From Flavobacteriales bacterium (lineage in GTDB: Bacteria > Bacteroidota > Bacteroidia > Flavobacteriales > BACL11), in the NCBI GenBank assembly GCA_012960805.1, contig DUAO01000013.1:1-38847 (forward strand): a DNA stretch of 38,847 nt, in the 5' to 3' direction. The position numbers and the translations under genes were made by a program. Numbering within the stretch: position 1 is the stretch's first letter; each line of letters opens with the position of its first letter. Under the pieces are notes generated by a model. The model was not told the DNA's origin and ran no database searches. It worked only from the letters and a program-made list of their open reading frames with translations. This document shows positions 1-9,793 of this stretch, one piece after another.

Positions 1-80
1 TAATAAATTATATTTTTTCATGATTAATTTTTAAATTATTAACAAAAGTACTAAAAAATAAATAAAAATCAATTTTTTTA

Positions 81-641
81 CTAATGTTGTAAGGCAGCCT
101 CATTCAATTCTTTATACCAAGCCTCACCATATTTACGAATAAGTGGTTCTTTCAAAAAAATATAAACCGGAATTTCTAATTCACTACCACATTTACAGGC
201 AGGCTCACAAATCTTAATTTTCTCATAATTTACCGCATCAAAATCACGATACTGTTTTATGCGTATCGGAAATAAATGGCAAGAAATTGGTTTTTTAAAA
301 TCTGTTTTACCATCCAAATACGCTTTTTCAATAGTGCATTTTGTAATTCCATTTTCAAAAGTTACAAAAGCACATTCACAGTTATTTACTAGCGGAGTGG
401 TCAAATCACCATCCGCATCATATACAGCAACTCCCTGATTTTCAATCTCAGTAATTCCTTCTTTTCTCATATAAGGTTTTACTTTCTCGTAAATTTCATC
501 TAGTATCTTTTCTTCCTCTTTTAATAGTGGCGCACCAGAATCTCCCTCTACACAGCAAGCCCCTTTACATGCATTTAAATCACAAACAAAATGCTTTTCA
601 AAAACATCCAAAGAAATTATTTTATCCTCTACTTGAATCAT
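81..641 (-). CDS. DUF3109 family protein (Cys-rich, conserved in Bacteroidota)
   Basis: 186-aa ORF; multiple Cys motifs (CDLNACKGACCVEGDSGAPL, CHLFPIRI, CEPACKCG) typical of DUF3109. Confidence 0.8.
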   Translation of the reverse strand: MIQVEDKIISLDVFEKHFVCDLNACKGACCVEGDSGAPLLKEEEKILDEIYEKVKPYMRKEGITEIENQGVAVYDADGDLTTPLVNNCECAFVTFENGITKCTIEKAYLDGKTDFKKPISCHLFPIRIKQYRDFDAVNYEKIKICEPACKCGSELEIPVYIFLKEPLIRKYGEAWYKELNEAALQH

Positions 642-645
642 AAAG

Positions 646-653
646 CAAAACTA
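646..653 (-). promoter_or_regulatory. Bacteroidota -7 box TAGTTTTG for DUF3109 gene
   Basis: Minus strand reads TAGTTTTG-CTTT-ATG; matches TAnnTTTG consensus. Confidence 0.45.
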
Positions 654-664
654 CAATAAATTAC

Positions 665-672
665 TACTTTTG
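665..672 (+). promoter_or_regulatory. Bacteroidota -7 box TACTTTTG for glyS
   Basis: TACTTTTG-TAGC-ATG directly upstream of the 677 start. Confidence 0.5.
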
Positions 673-676
673 TAGC

Positions 677-2212
677 ATGGCAAATTATGAAGATGTCTTT
701 AAAAAAGTAGTAGCGCATTGCAAAGAGTATGGTTATGTATTCCAATCCTCAGAAATTTATGATGGTTTAGCGGCCGCTTATGATTATGGCCCTAATGGAG
801 TAGAATTAAAAAACAACATCAAAAACTATTGGTGGAAATCAATGGTGAATATGCATGAAAATATTGTAGGATTAGATTCTGCCATTTTTATGCACCCTAC
901 TACTTGGAAAGCCTCTGGACATGTAGATGCTTTTAACGACCCTTTAATTGATAATAAAGATTCAAAAAAAAGATACCGTGCAGATGTGCTTATTGAAGAT
1001 CATATTGCTAAAATTGAAGCTAAAATTGAAAAAGATTGTGTAAAAGCAACCAAGCGTTTTGGAGATGCTTTTAATAGAGAAGAATTTATTTCTACAAATG
1101 GTAGAATTTTGGAAAGACAAAAACAAATTGATTCAATAAAAGAGAAAATGAATATTGCACTTACTTCTGGTAAATTAGAAGATGTAAAATCATTAATTGA
1201 AGAATTAGATATTAAATGTCCTGTTTCGGGAACAAATAATTGGACGGATGTTCGTCAGTTTAACCTGATGTTTAAAACCCAAATTGGGGCTACTGCTGAT
1301 GGTGCTTCTGACCTTTATTTAAGACCAGAAACTGCACAAGGTATTTTTGTAAACTTCCTAAATGTTCAGAAAACTGCCCGCATGAAAATTCCTTTTGGAA
1401 TTGCTCAGATTGGAAAAGCATTCCGTAATGAAATTGTTGCGCGTCAGTTTATTTTCCGTATGCGTGAATTTGAACAAATGGAAATGCAATTTTTTGTTCG
1501 TCCAGGAGAAGAAATGAAATGGTACGCTTATTGGAAAGATTTCCGAATGAAATGGCATAATTCTTTAGGGATGGGAGAAGAGAATTATCGTTTTCATGAT
1601 CATGAAAATTTAGCGCATTATGCCAATGCTGCTGCCGATATTGAATTCAAATTCCCATTCGGATTTAAAGAATTAGAAGGCATTCATTCCCGTACTGATT
1701 TTGATTTAAAAGCACACCAAGAACATTCTGGAAAAAAATTACAATATTTTGACCCAGAAATTGAAGAAAACTATGTGCCTTATGTAGTCGAAACATCAAT
1801 TGGATTAGACAGAATGTTTCTTGCTGTTTTAAGTCACTCTTTTCGTGAAGAAGATCTAGAAAATGGAGAAAGTAGAGTGGTATTAAAAATCCCTGCTTTA
1901 CTAGCTCCTTTAAAAGCTGCTGTCCTGCCACTAACTAAAAAAGATAGGATGCCAGAAAAAGCAAGAGAAATCATGAAGTCACTTCAGTTAGATTTCAATT
2001 GCCAATATGAAGAAAAAGATTCTATTGGGAAAAGATACAGAAGACAAGATGCAATTGGAACACCTTTCTGTATTACTGTTGATCATCAAACTTTAGAAGA
2101 CAATACAGTTACTTTACGAGACAGAGACACAATGAAACAAGAAAGAGTTTCAGTTGAGAAATTGCATTCAATTATTGCGGAGAAAGTAACTATTGCTAAA
2201 TATTTAGCTTAG
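677..2212 (+). CDS. glyS: Glycine--tRNA ligase (alpha2 type)
   Basis: 511 aa; characteristic N-terminus SSEIYDGLAAAYDYGPNGVELKNN and class II motifs (FRNEI, GLDRMFLAVL). Confidence 0.97.
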   Translation: MANYEDVFKKVVAHCKEYGYVFQSSEIYDGLAAAYDYGPNGVELKNNIKNYWWKSMVNMHENIVGLDSAIFMHPTTWKASGHVDAFNDPLIDNKDSKKRYRADVLIEDHIAKIEAKIEKDCVKATKRFGDAFNREEFISTNGRILERQKQIDSIKEKMNIALTSGKLEDVKSLIEELDIKCPVSGTNNWTDVRQFNLMFKTQIGATADGASDLYLRPETAQGIFVNFLNVQKTARMKIPFGIAQIGKAFRNEIVARQFIFRMREFEQMEMQFFVRPGEEMKWYAYWKDFRMKWHNSLGMGEENYRFHDHENLAHYANAAADIEFKFPFGFKELEGIHSRTDFDLKAHQEHSGKKLQYFDPEIEENYVPYVVETSIGLDRMFLAVLSHSFREEDLENGESRVVLKIPALLAPLKAAVLPLTKKDRMPEKAREIMKSLQLDFNCQYEEKDSIGKRYRRQDAIGTPFCITVDHQTLEDNTVTLRDRDTMKQERVSVEKLHSIIAEKVTIAKYLA

Positions 2213-2562
2213 TTTGCTCCTTCAGTAGTCACTGAAATTTTATCAAAAGCAGCATCAATTGGAGGTTGGATTTTTTCCACCTCAACTTTAACTTTTTGCA
2301 CTTTGTGTAGGGGTAAAATTGCATCTACAATTCTTTTGGCAGGATGTTCTATCATGTTGGAGCGAATTGCCATTTGCTCTTTTACAATCTCAATGATTTT
2401 TACATAGTCCACTGTATCATTCAAGTCGTCTGTTTTTTCAACTTCAGAAGTATCTGCAGTAACCCAGACACTTACAATAAAATGTCCCCCCAAAACTGCT
2501 TCTTCTGGCAAATGACCATGATGCCCAAAAACTCGCATTCCTTCTACCGTAATCAATCCCAT
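2209..2562 (-). CDS. folB: Dihydroneopterin aldolase
   Basis: 117 aa; VEGMRVFGHHGHLPEEAVLGGHFIVSV and DTVDYVKIIEIVKE motifs of FolB. Confidence 0.92.
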   Translation of the reverse strand: MGLITVEGMRVFGHHGHLPEEAVLGGHFIVSVWVTADTSEVEKTDDLNDTVDYVKIIEIVKEQMAIRSNMIEHPAKRIVDAILPLHKVQKVKVEVEKIQPPIDAAFDKISVTTEGAN

Positions 2563-4085
2563 CAGTTGATTTTTTCTAAAGCAGTTTCCATTCTTTGTAT
2601 CGTCTCTTCTTTTCCTAAAAGAGACGCTATATCAAAAAGAGATGGTCCCATTCCAAGTCCTGTTAAAGAAACCCTAAAAGCAGGCAATAACATTCCCATT
2701 CCTAGTTCGTTTTCTTCCAAATATTTTTTAAATTCTATTTCAATACTTTCAGATGAAAAATCTGATAATTCTTCCAATCTATCTTTTAATTCTGACATAT
2801 ATTTTGGAGTATCTTCTTTCCATTTTTTACGAATAGTTTTTTCATCATAAGAAGTAGGTGCAACAAAATAATATTTTCCTCCCTCCCACATATCTTTTAC
2901 AAAAGTGGCTCTTTCTTTTAATTGCTCGCAAACTTCCTGTACAAAACTATCTTCTTCCTCTACCCCATTTTCTTTTAAAATTATTTGCAACTCTTGCGCT
3001 AAATCTTCTTTGGTTTTTGCTCTTAAATATTGCTGATTGAACCATCTTGTTTTATCAAAATCAAATTTAGCTCCTGCCTTTCCTACTCTCTCTAAAGTGA
3101 AGCTTTCTATCATTTCTTCCATTGAGAAAATCTCTTGTGTAGTACCTGGATTCCATCCTAAAAAGGACAACATATTAATAACAGCTTCCGAAATATATCC
3201 GCTTTCTCTGTACCCCGAACTAATTTCTTTTGTTTCAGGATTCGTCCACTGAGTTGGGAATACTGGGAACCCTAATCTATCTCCATCTCTTTTACTAAGT
3301 TTTCCGTTTCCATCTGGCTTTAAGATAAGTGGTAAATGTGCAAATTGCGGCATTACATCTTCCCATCCTAAATATCGGTACATCAAAACATGTAAAGGAG
3401 CAGAAGGCAACCACTCTTCTCCTCTAATTACATGCGAAATTTTCATTAAATAATCATCCACCACATTTGCTAAATGATAAGTTGGCATGCCGTCTGATTT
3501 AAAGATAACTTTATCGTCCATATTATTGGTGTTTACCACTACCCATCCCCTGATAATATCGTTTAGTTTTACCTCTTCATTTCTAGGCATTTTTATACGA
3601 ATAACATACTCATCCCCTGCTTTCATTCTTTTATTCACTTCATCTTCCGAAAGGGCTAAAGAGTTTTGCATTGTAGATCTAGTTACTGTATTATATTGTG
3701 GTGAAGGAACGCCTGCAGCCTTCATTCTTTCACGCATTGCAGTCAACTCTTCTGAAGTATCAAATGCATAATAGGCAAAACCATGTTTTATCAATTGCTC
3801 GGCATATGGCAAATACAAATGTTTTCTTTCTGATTGTTTGTACGGACCGAAATCTCCCCCTTCTACTTCACTTTCATCAAATTCAATACCACACCATTTT
3901 AAGGAATCTACAATGTATTCTTCTGCCCCCTCTACAAATCGTGCTTGATCAGTATCTTCCACGCGCAAAATCATCTTTCCTGCTTGATTTTTGGCGAAAA
4001 GGTAGTTATACAGTGCGGTTCTCACTCCTCCAATATGTAACGGTCCGGTAGGACTAGGGGCAAATCTTACTCTTACTTCTGACAT
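2562..4085 (-). CDS. gltX: Glutamate--tRNA ligase
   Basis: 507 aa; RFAPSPTGPLHIGGVRTALYN and GNGKLSKRDGD signature motifs. Confidence 0.97.
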   Translation of the reverse strand: MSEVRVRFAPSPTGPLHIGGVRTALYNYLFAKNQAGKMILRVEDTDQARFVEGAEEYIVDSLKWCGIEFDESEVEGGDFGPYKQSERKHLYLPYAEQLIKHGFAYYAFDTSEELTAMRERMKAAGVPSPQYNTVTRSTMQNSLALSEDEVNKRMKAGDEYVIRIKMPRNEEVKLNDIIRGWVVVNTNNMDDKVIFKSDGMPTYHLANVVDDYLMKISHVIRGEEWLPSAPLHVLMYRYLGWEDVMPQFAHLPLILKPDGNGKLSKRDGDRLGFPVFPTQWTNPETKEISSGYRESGYISEAVINMLSFLGWNPGTTQEIFSMEEMIESFTLERVGKAGAKFDFDKTRWFNQQYLRAKTKEDLAQELQIILKENGVEEEDSFVQEVCEQLKERATFVKDMWEGGKYYFVAPTSYDEKTIRKKWKEDTPKYMSELKDRLEELSDFSSESIEIEFKKYLEENELGMGMLLPAFRVSLTGLGMGPSLFDIASLLGKEETIQRMETALEKIN

Positions 4086-4106
4086 TTTAGTTTAAGTTTT
4101 GGGCTG

Positions 4107-4114
4107 CAAAGATA
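4107..4114 (-). promoter_or_regulatory. Bacteroidota -7 box TATCTTTG for gltX
   Basis: Minus strand TATCTTTGCAG upstream of the 4085 start, in the 87-bp divergent gap. Confidence 0.5.
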
Positions 4115-4159
4115 AGATTTATCAGGTAATAGAGTTTTATGATAAGCCGTTAAAAGTTG

Positions 4160-4167
4160 TACTTTTG
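4160..4167 (+). promoter_or_regulatory. Bacteroidota -7 box TACTTTTG for DUF4175 gene
   Basis: TACTTTTG-TAAAA-ATG immediately upstream of the 4173 start. Confidence 0.5.
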
Positions 4168-4172
4168 TAAAA

Positions 4173-7100
4173 ATGAATACTCAGCCCAAAATAGAACTGT
4201 TTAGAAAACTAAATGCATTTGTTAAACGATTTTATACCAACCAGCTAATTAAGGGAGGTATTTATTCTATTGCTGTACTTACCATCTTTTTTATTATCTT
4301 TTCAATTGCTGAATATTTTACAAAATTTGATGTAGGAATGCGTACTTTTTTATTCTGGATCTATCTTATTATTAATACCCTAATAGCTGTAAAATATATT
4401 GCTATTCCTATTCTCCATTTATTTAGTCTTGGCAAAACGCTAACACACAAACAGGCGGCTAAAATTATAGGAACTCATTTTAGTGAAATAGGAGACAAAT
4501 TGCTAAATATTCTGGAATTACAAGAAATGAGTGAGGCGGATAATGCATTAATAAATGCCAGTATCCAGCAGAAAATTAAAACTATAAAGCCAATTGCATT
4601 TGCAAATGCAATCAAGTATTCTGACAACAAGAAATATGCAAAATGGGTGCTTATTCCAGTTGCTATCATTTTACTTTTTATCATTTCCGGGAAGCAATAC
4701 ATTCTTACCGAAAGCTCCGCTAGAATTTTAAAACACAATACTTTTTTTGAGCCAAAAGCCCCATTTGAATATATCATTCTGAATTCTAAATTAGAAGTAA
4801 TCCAATATGCCGATTATCCGCTAGCAATCGAAATGGAAGGTCATGAGATTCCTAGTGAAGTGTTTATTGTAATTAATGGAAATTCATTTCGCATAAAAAG
4901 CAATAGTAGCACTACATTCGAATATCTTTTTAAGGCAGTAAATGAGGATATTTCATTTCAATTTTTAGCAGGAGGTTATCATAGTAATTATTATACATTA
5001 AAAGCCCTTCCACAACCTAAGGTTGTTGATCTTAGCGTGTTTTTGAACTATCCAAGCTATACCAAAATTAAAGATGAGAGTATTAAAAATAATGGCGATT
5101 TAATTATTTCTGAAGGCACAATAGTGCTCTGGGATGCAAGCGTTCAAAACACTAAAAACGTAACTCTAGTTTTTTCTGGAAGTCAGCACAGTCAAAATAC
5201 AGATAAGACGTTTAGTTATAAAAAACAGTTTTTCAACAGCACTACTTATCAAATTATCACCCTAAATGAGTATCAACTGAGTGATAGCTTATCTTATTTT
5301 ATAAAAGTAATTCCTGATGCCTTCCCTTTGATTAAGGTAAATCAAAATTTTGATAGTACAAATGCTCAATTTTTGTTTAATGGCGAAATTGAGGATGACT
5401 ATCTGTTGCAAAAACTAACTTTTAATTATCGAATTACTAGCAATGACACAAATCCTTTAGTCAGTCAAAAAATACCAATTAAGCAACTCTCAAAAGAACT
5501 CTTCTTCTTTACCTTTAAGTTTGATGAATTGCAATTAGCTGCCGGAACTGGAATTGAGTACTATTTTGAAGTGTGGGATAATGACGGTATAAATGGCTCA
5601 AAAAACACAAAAAGCAATCATTTTTTATACAAAGAAGCCAGCAAAGAAGAGTTAATTGCAAAAAAAGATGCCGAGAATGACAAAACAAAAAGCGGACTCA
5701 ATAAATCAATTGCACTTGCTGATGAAATACAAAAAGACATTGCAGAACTAAACAAATCCATCTTAGAAAAGAAAGAAATAAGCTGGGAACAACAGCAGAA
5801 AGCAAAAGAAATACTAAAAAAGCAAAAGCAACTACAACAGCAAATAAAACAAACGCAACAGAAAAATAGCGATAACCTTAAAAACAAAGAGAAATTAAAT
5901 TCATCAATACTTGAAAAACAAAAAAAACTAGAGGAATTAATGAATAAAGTTCTGGATGAAGAAATGAAAAAACTCCTACAAGAAATGGAGGAAATGATGG
6001 ACAACGCTGACAAGGAAAAACTAAAAGATTTACTAGATAAATTAGATGAACAGAACATAGATTTAGAAAAAGAATTAGACCGAGAATTAGAGCTTTTCAA
6101 GCAATTAGAATTTGAACAAAAAGTAGAGGAAATCCTTGAAAAAATAGAAGAGCTAAAAAAAGAGCAAGAAAACTTAAAAGCAGAAACAGAACAAGGTAAA
6201 ACTAATAAAGAGGAACTTGCGGACAAACAGGAAGAGCTAAGTAAAAAAATGGAAGATTTGCAAAAAGATTTGCAAGACTTAAGAAAGAAAAATATGGAGT
6301 TGGAAGAAAAAAATAAACTTCCTGACACTAAGGCTAATGAAGAAGATGTAAAAGAAAAAATGAAGGAAAGTAAGGATGCTCTTCAGCAAGGAAAGAAAAA
6401 GAAAGCACAGAAAGCACAAAAAAAAGCGATAGAAGAATTAGAAGAGATAGAGCAACAATTGCAAAGCATGCAACAAAGTAGTGGGGAGGACAAACCAATA
6501 GAAGATATGGAGACCTTAAGAAAAATTCTAGAAAACTTAGTTACTCTTTCTTTTGATCAAGAAAGCCTAATGCAGACTGCCAGAAATACCCCAAGAAACA
6601 GTGCTGAATTTATAAAAATTGTTCAGAGGCAAAACAAACTAGCTGATGATAGTCAAATCATTGAAGATTCTTTATTAGCCCTTAGCAAAAGAGTAGTTCA
6701 GATACAAGCCACTATAAATAAAGAAATTTCTGCTATCAAGAATAATATGAATAAAGCAACTCAGGAGCTAGAAGAAAGACAAGTTGAAAAAGCAGCAAAA
6801 CGACAACAATTGGTAATGATGTCAACAAATAATTTGGCTTTACTTTTAGCAGAGATATTGGAGCAAATGCAAAAAAATTTAGAAATGCTCCCTTCACAAT
6901 GTAACAGACCTAAAAATTGTAATAAGCCAAATCCTAATTGCACAAAACCCTCAATGTCACAACTAAAAGAAGCTCAAAAGAAGCTCAATAAAGAAATGAA
7001 AAAGGGTAAGAGCGGAAAGAAAGGGGAAAAGAAGGGAGAGCAAGAAGCAAAAAAATTAATGCAATTAGCAAAAAAACAAGAGGCTATCAGAAAACAACTA

Positions 7101-7472
7101 ATGAAATTAAGAGATGAGCAAGGTAAAAATGGGGAGAAAGGAAAGATTGACAAGATATTAGAGGATATGGAGAAAAATGAAGTAGATATCATCAACAACC
7201 GAATAACGCGAGAAACATTAGCAAGGCAAGAAGAAATTCTCACTCGTTTACTTGAAGCTGAAAAGGCTGAAAGAGAACAGGAAGAAGATGATAAAAGAAA
7301 ATCAACAGAATGGAATTTTACTCCAGATAATACTACTGAGCAATACCTTGATTACAAAAAGCAAAAACAGCAACAGGAAGAACTTTTAAAAACTACACCT
7401 GTACAGCTAAAGCCTTATTACAAAAAAAAGGTAAATACTTATTTCAATACTTTAATCAAGGAAGAAAAATGA
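4173..7472 (+). CDS. DUF4175 family membrane-anchored coiled-coil protein
   Basis: 1099 aa; three N-terminal hydrophobic segments, then a beta-rich region and a very long Lys/Glu/Gln coiled-coil region; located upstream of ybeY. Confidence 0.8.
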   Translation: MNTQPKIELFRKLNAFVKRFYTNQLIKGGIYSIAVLTIFFIIFSIAEYFTKFDVGMRTFLFWIYLIINTLIAVKYIAIPILHLFSLGKTLTHKQAAKIIGTHFSEIGDKLLNILELQEMSEADNALINASIQQKIKTIKPIAFANAIKYSDNKKYAKWVLIPVAIILLFIISGKQYILTESSARILKHNTFFEPKAPFEYIILNSKLEVIQYADYPLAIEMEGHEIPSEVFIVINGNSFRIKSNSSTTFEYLFKAVNEDISFQFLAGGYHSNYYTLKALPQPKVVDLSVFLNYPSYTKIKDESIKNNGDLIISEGTIVLWDASVQNTKNVTLVFSGSQHSQNTDKTFSYKKQFFNSTTYQIITLNEYQLSDSLSYFIKVIPDAFPLIKVNQNFDSTNAQFLFNGEIEDDYLLQKLTFNYRITSNDTNPLVSQKIPIKQLSKELFFFTFKFDELQLAAGTGIEYYFEVWDNDGINGSKNTKSNHFLYKEASKEELIAKKDAENDKTKSGLNKSIALADEIQKDIAELNKSILEKKEISWEQQQKAKEILKKQKQLQQQIKQTQQKNSDNLKNKEKLNSSILEKQKKLEELMNKVLDEEMKKLLQEMEEMMDNADKEKLKDLLDKLDEQNIDLEKELDRELELFKQLEFEQKVEEILEKIEELKKEQENLKAETEQGKTNKEELADKQEELSKKMEDLQKDLQDLRKKNMELEEKNKLPDTKANEEDVKEKMKESKDALQQGKKKKAQKAQKKAIEELEEIEQQLQSMQQSSGEDKPIEDMETLRKILENLVTLSFDQESLMQTARNTPRNSAEFIKIVQRQNKLADDSQIIEDSLLALSKRVVQIQATINKEISAIKNNMNKATQELEERQVEKAAKRQQLVMMSTNNLALLLAEILEQMQKNLEMLPSQCNRPKNCNKPNPNCTKPSMSQLKEAQKKLNKEMKKGKSGKKGEKKGEQEAKKLMQLAKKQEAIRKQLMKLRDEQGKNGEKGKIDKILEDMEKNEVDIINNRITRETLARQEEILTRLLEAEKAEREQEEDDKRKSTEWNFTPDNTTEQYLDYKKQKQQQEELLKTTPVQLKPYYKKKVNTYFNTLIKEEK

Positions 7473-7885
7473 TAGATTATCAATACATAAAAAATCAAGA
7501 ATTAAGTAATGATGAAAAAATTAGTTTGTGGCTTAATAATGTGATTGAAGAAGAGGGGATGCAAATAGGAGAGCTTGTTTATGTATTTTGTAAAGATGAT
7601 TATTTACTTGAAAGAAACATTCAGTTTTTGAACCACAACACACTTACAGATGTGATTACATTCGATTACTGTAAAGGTAAAATTGTTAATGGCGATATTC
7701 TTGTAAGTACCGAAAGAGTAACTGAAAATTCCAAAATCTACAAGGTTAATTATTTAACTGAATTACATAGAGTCATGGTGCATGGATTACTGCATTTGCT
7801 AGGTTATAATGACAAAAATGAAGAGGACATAAGAACTATGCGTAAAAAAGAAAATTATTATTTAAATAAGTTTATTAATAGCTGA
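7469..7885 (+). CDS. ybeY: rRNA maturation RNase YbeY
   Basis: 138 aa; LNHNTLTDVITFDY, GDILVS and HGLLHLLGYNDKNEED motifs. Confidence 0.93.
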   Translation: MIDYQYIKNQELSNDEKISLWLNNVIEEEGMQIGELVYVFCKDDYLLERNIQFLNHNTLTDVITFDYCKGKIVNGDILVSTERVTENSKIYKVNYLTELHRVMVHGLLHLLGYNDKNEEDIRTMRKKENYYLNKFINS

Positions 7886-7921
7886 TTTTCAGTTTTTAAA
7901 AATTTATTGATAACAAATATT

Positions 7922-9793
7922 ATGAAATTAGAAGAACAATATGATGTGATTATAGTGGGAGGCGGACATGCTGGCTGTGAAGCGGCACATGCTGCCGCCA
8001 CATTAGGATCAAAAGTATTATTGGTTACGCAGAGTCTAGAAACTCTTGCGCGTATGTCCTGCAACCCAGCTATGGGAGGTGTCGCTAAAGGACAAATAAT
8101 CCGAGAAATTGATGCTTTAGGAGGAATGTCAGCAATAGTAACAGACGCTTCTGCTATTCAATTTAGAATGTTAAACAAAAGTAAAGGGCCTGCTATGTGG
8201 AGTCCAAGAGCACAATGCGACAAAAAAGTATTTGAAAAACAGTGGCGCAAAACTCTTGAAAAAAATAAAAATATTGATTTTTGGCAAGATACAGTAGATA
8301 ACATCACTACTAAAAAAGGAAATGTTACAGGAATTATCACAAAAATGGGGGTAGAAATAAGTGGTAAGAGTGTAGTGCTATGTAGCGGTACATTTTTGAA
8401 TGGCCTCATTCATTTAGGTAAAAAAAATTACAAAGGAGGAAGGGCAGGGGAACCATCAGCTGAAGGTATTACAAAACAATTAATTGAACTTGGGTTTACC
8501 CGAGGGAGGATGAAAACCGGAACGCCACCAAGATTAGATGGTAGAACAATAGATTATTCAGCAACTGAAGAACAGGCAGGAGATGAAAAAACCGTTAGTT
8601 TCTCATACATCACTAAGGAAAAAATAAAAGATCAGCGCTCTTGCTTCATTACCTACACAACCCCTGAAGTACACGCAATATTAAAAGAAGGATTTGAAGA
8701 TTCTCCCATGTTCTCCGGAAGGATAAAAGGTTCAGGACCAAGATATTGCCCTTCTATTGAGGATAAAATAGAGCGTTTTTCTACTAAAGATAGGCATCAA
8801 TTATTTATTGAACCTGAAGGTAGGGATACAATTGAAATTTATTTAAATGGATTTTCAACTTCTTTACCAGAAGACGTTCAATTAAAAGCCCTCAGAAAAA
8901 TAAAAGGATTAGAAAAGGTAAAAATGTTCAGAGCAGGATATGCTATTGAATACGATTATTTTCCGCCAACACAGCTCAAGCACACTTTAGAAACTAAGTT
9001 AGTAAAAAACCTGTTTTTTTGTGGGCAAATAAACGGAACTACAGGCTATGAGGAAGCTGCAGCACAAGGATTAATGGCAGGGATAAATGCGCATCAAAAT
9101 GCCTATGAAAAAAAAGAATTTATCCTTAGTAGATCAGACGCTTACATAGGGGTATTAATAGACGATCTTATTACAAAAGGGACGGAAGAGCCTTATCGAA
9201 TGTTTACATCAAGAGCAGAATATCGTTTGCTTTTAAGACAGGACAATGCCGATATTCGACTTACAAAAAAAGGATATAAGTTAGGGCTAGCTAATGAAGA
9301 AAGGCTGCTACAATTACAAAAGAAAGAAAAAGAAACAGGAAATCTTATTAAATTTTTAGAGAGGCAAAGTATTGATCCAAATGAAATAAATTCAATCCTA
9401 AAGAAGAAAAAAAGCTCAATTTTAAAACAAAAAGTTAAAATTAAAACTATTCTTTCCAGACCTCACATTACAATAAATGACTTATTCGTCTGCAAAGAAC
9501 TAAAGGATTATTTAGATAAAGAAACTCCTAGTTCAGAAGCTATTGAACAAGCAGAAATAGAGATTAAGTATGGTGGTTATCTAAACAAAGAAAAAGAATC
9601 GGTAGCCAAACTAAGCAGACTTGAAAACATAAAAATAGCTGAAGATTTTGAATTTGATAAATTACACTCTATTTCCACTGAAGGCAGAGAAAAGCTAAAA
9701 GCAATACAACCCAAAACTATTGGGCAAGCAACACGAATTAGCGGTGTTTCTCCTTCAGACATAAATGTATTACTAATTTACTTGGGGAGATGA
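7922..9793 (+). CDS. mnmG: tRNA uridine-5-carboxymethylaminomethyl(34) synthesis enzyme MnmG
   Basis: YDVIIVGGGHAGCEAAHAAA FAD motif, SCNPAMGGVAKGQIIREIDALGG, FCGQINGTTGYEEAAAQGLMAGINA. ATG at 7922 preferred over the TTG at 7907. Confidence 0.97.
   Translation: MKLEEQYDVIIVGGGHAGCEAAHAAATLGSKVLLVTQSLETLARMSCNPAMGGVAKGQIIREIDALGGMSAIVTDASAIQFRMLNKSKGPAMWSPRAQCDKKVFEKQWRKTLEKNKNIDFWQDTVDNITTKKGNVTGIITKMGVEISGKSVVLCSGTFLNGLIHLGKKNYKGGRAGEPSAEGITKQLIELGFTRGRMKTGTPPRLDGRTIDYSATEEQAGDEKTVSFSYITKEKIKDQRSCFITYTTPEVHAILKEGFEDSPMFSGRIKGSGPRYCPSIEDKIERFSTKDRHQLFIEPEGRDTIEIYLNGFSTSLPEDVQLKALRKIKGLEKVKMFRAGYAIEYDYFPPTQLKHTLETKLVKNLFFCGQINGTTGYEEAAAQGLMAGINAHQNAYEKKEFILSRSDAYIGVLIDDLITKGTEEPYRMFTSRAEYRLLLRQDNADIRLTKKGYKLGLANEERLLQLQKKEKETGNLIKFLERQSIDPNEINSILKKKKSSILKQKVKIKTILSRPHITINDLFVCKELKDYLDKETPSSEAIEQAEIEIKYGGYLNKEKESVAKLSRLENIKIAEDFEFDKLHSISTEGREKLKAIQPKTIGQATRISGVSPSDINVLLIYLGR

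Noticed and set aside
2344-4051. Several 60-168 aa plus-strand ORFs opposite folB/gltX
   Set aside because: Antisense to well-conserved genes, no recognisable domains; by-products of AT-rich coding DNA.
5618-6328. 236-aa serine-rich antisense ORF
   Set aside because: Mirror image of Lys/Glu/Leu codons in the DUF4175 coiled coil; low complexity, no start context or family resemblance.
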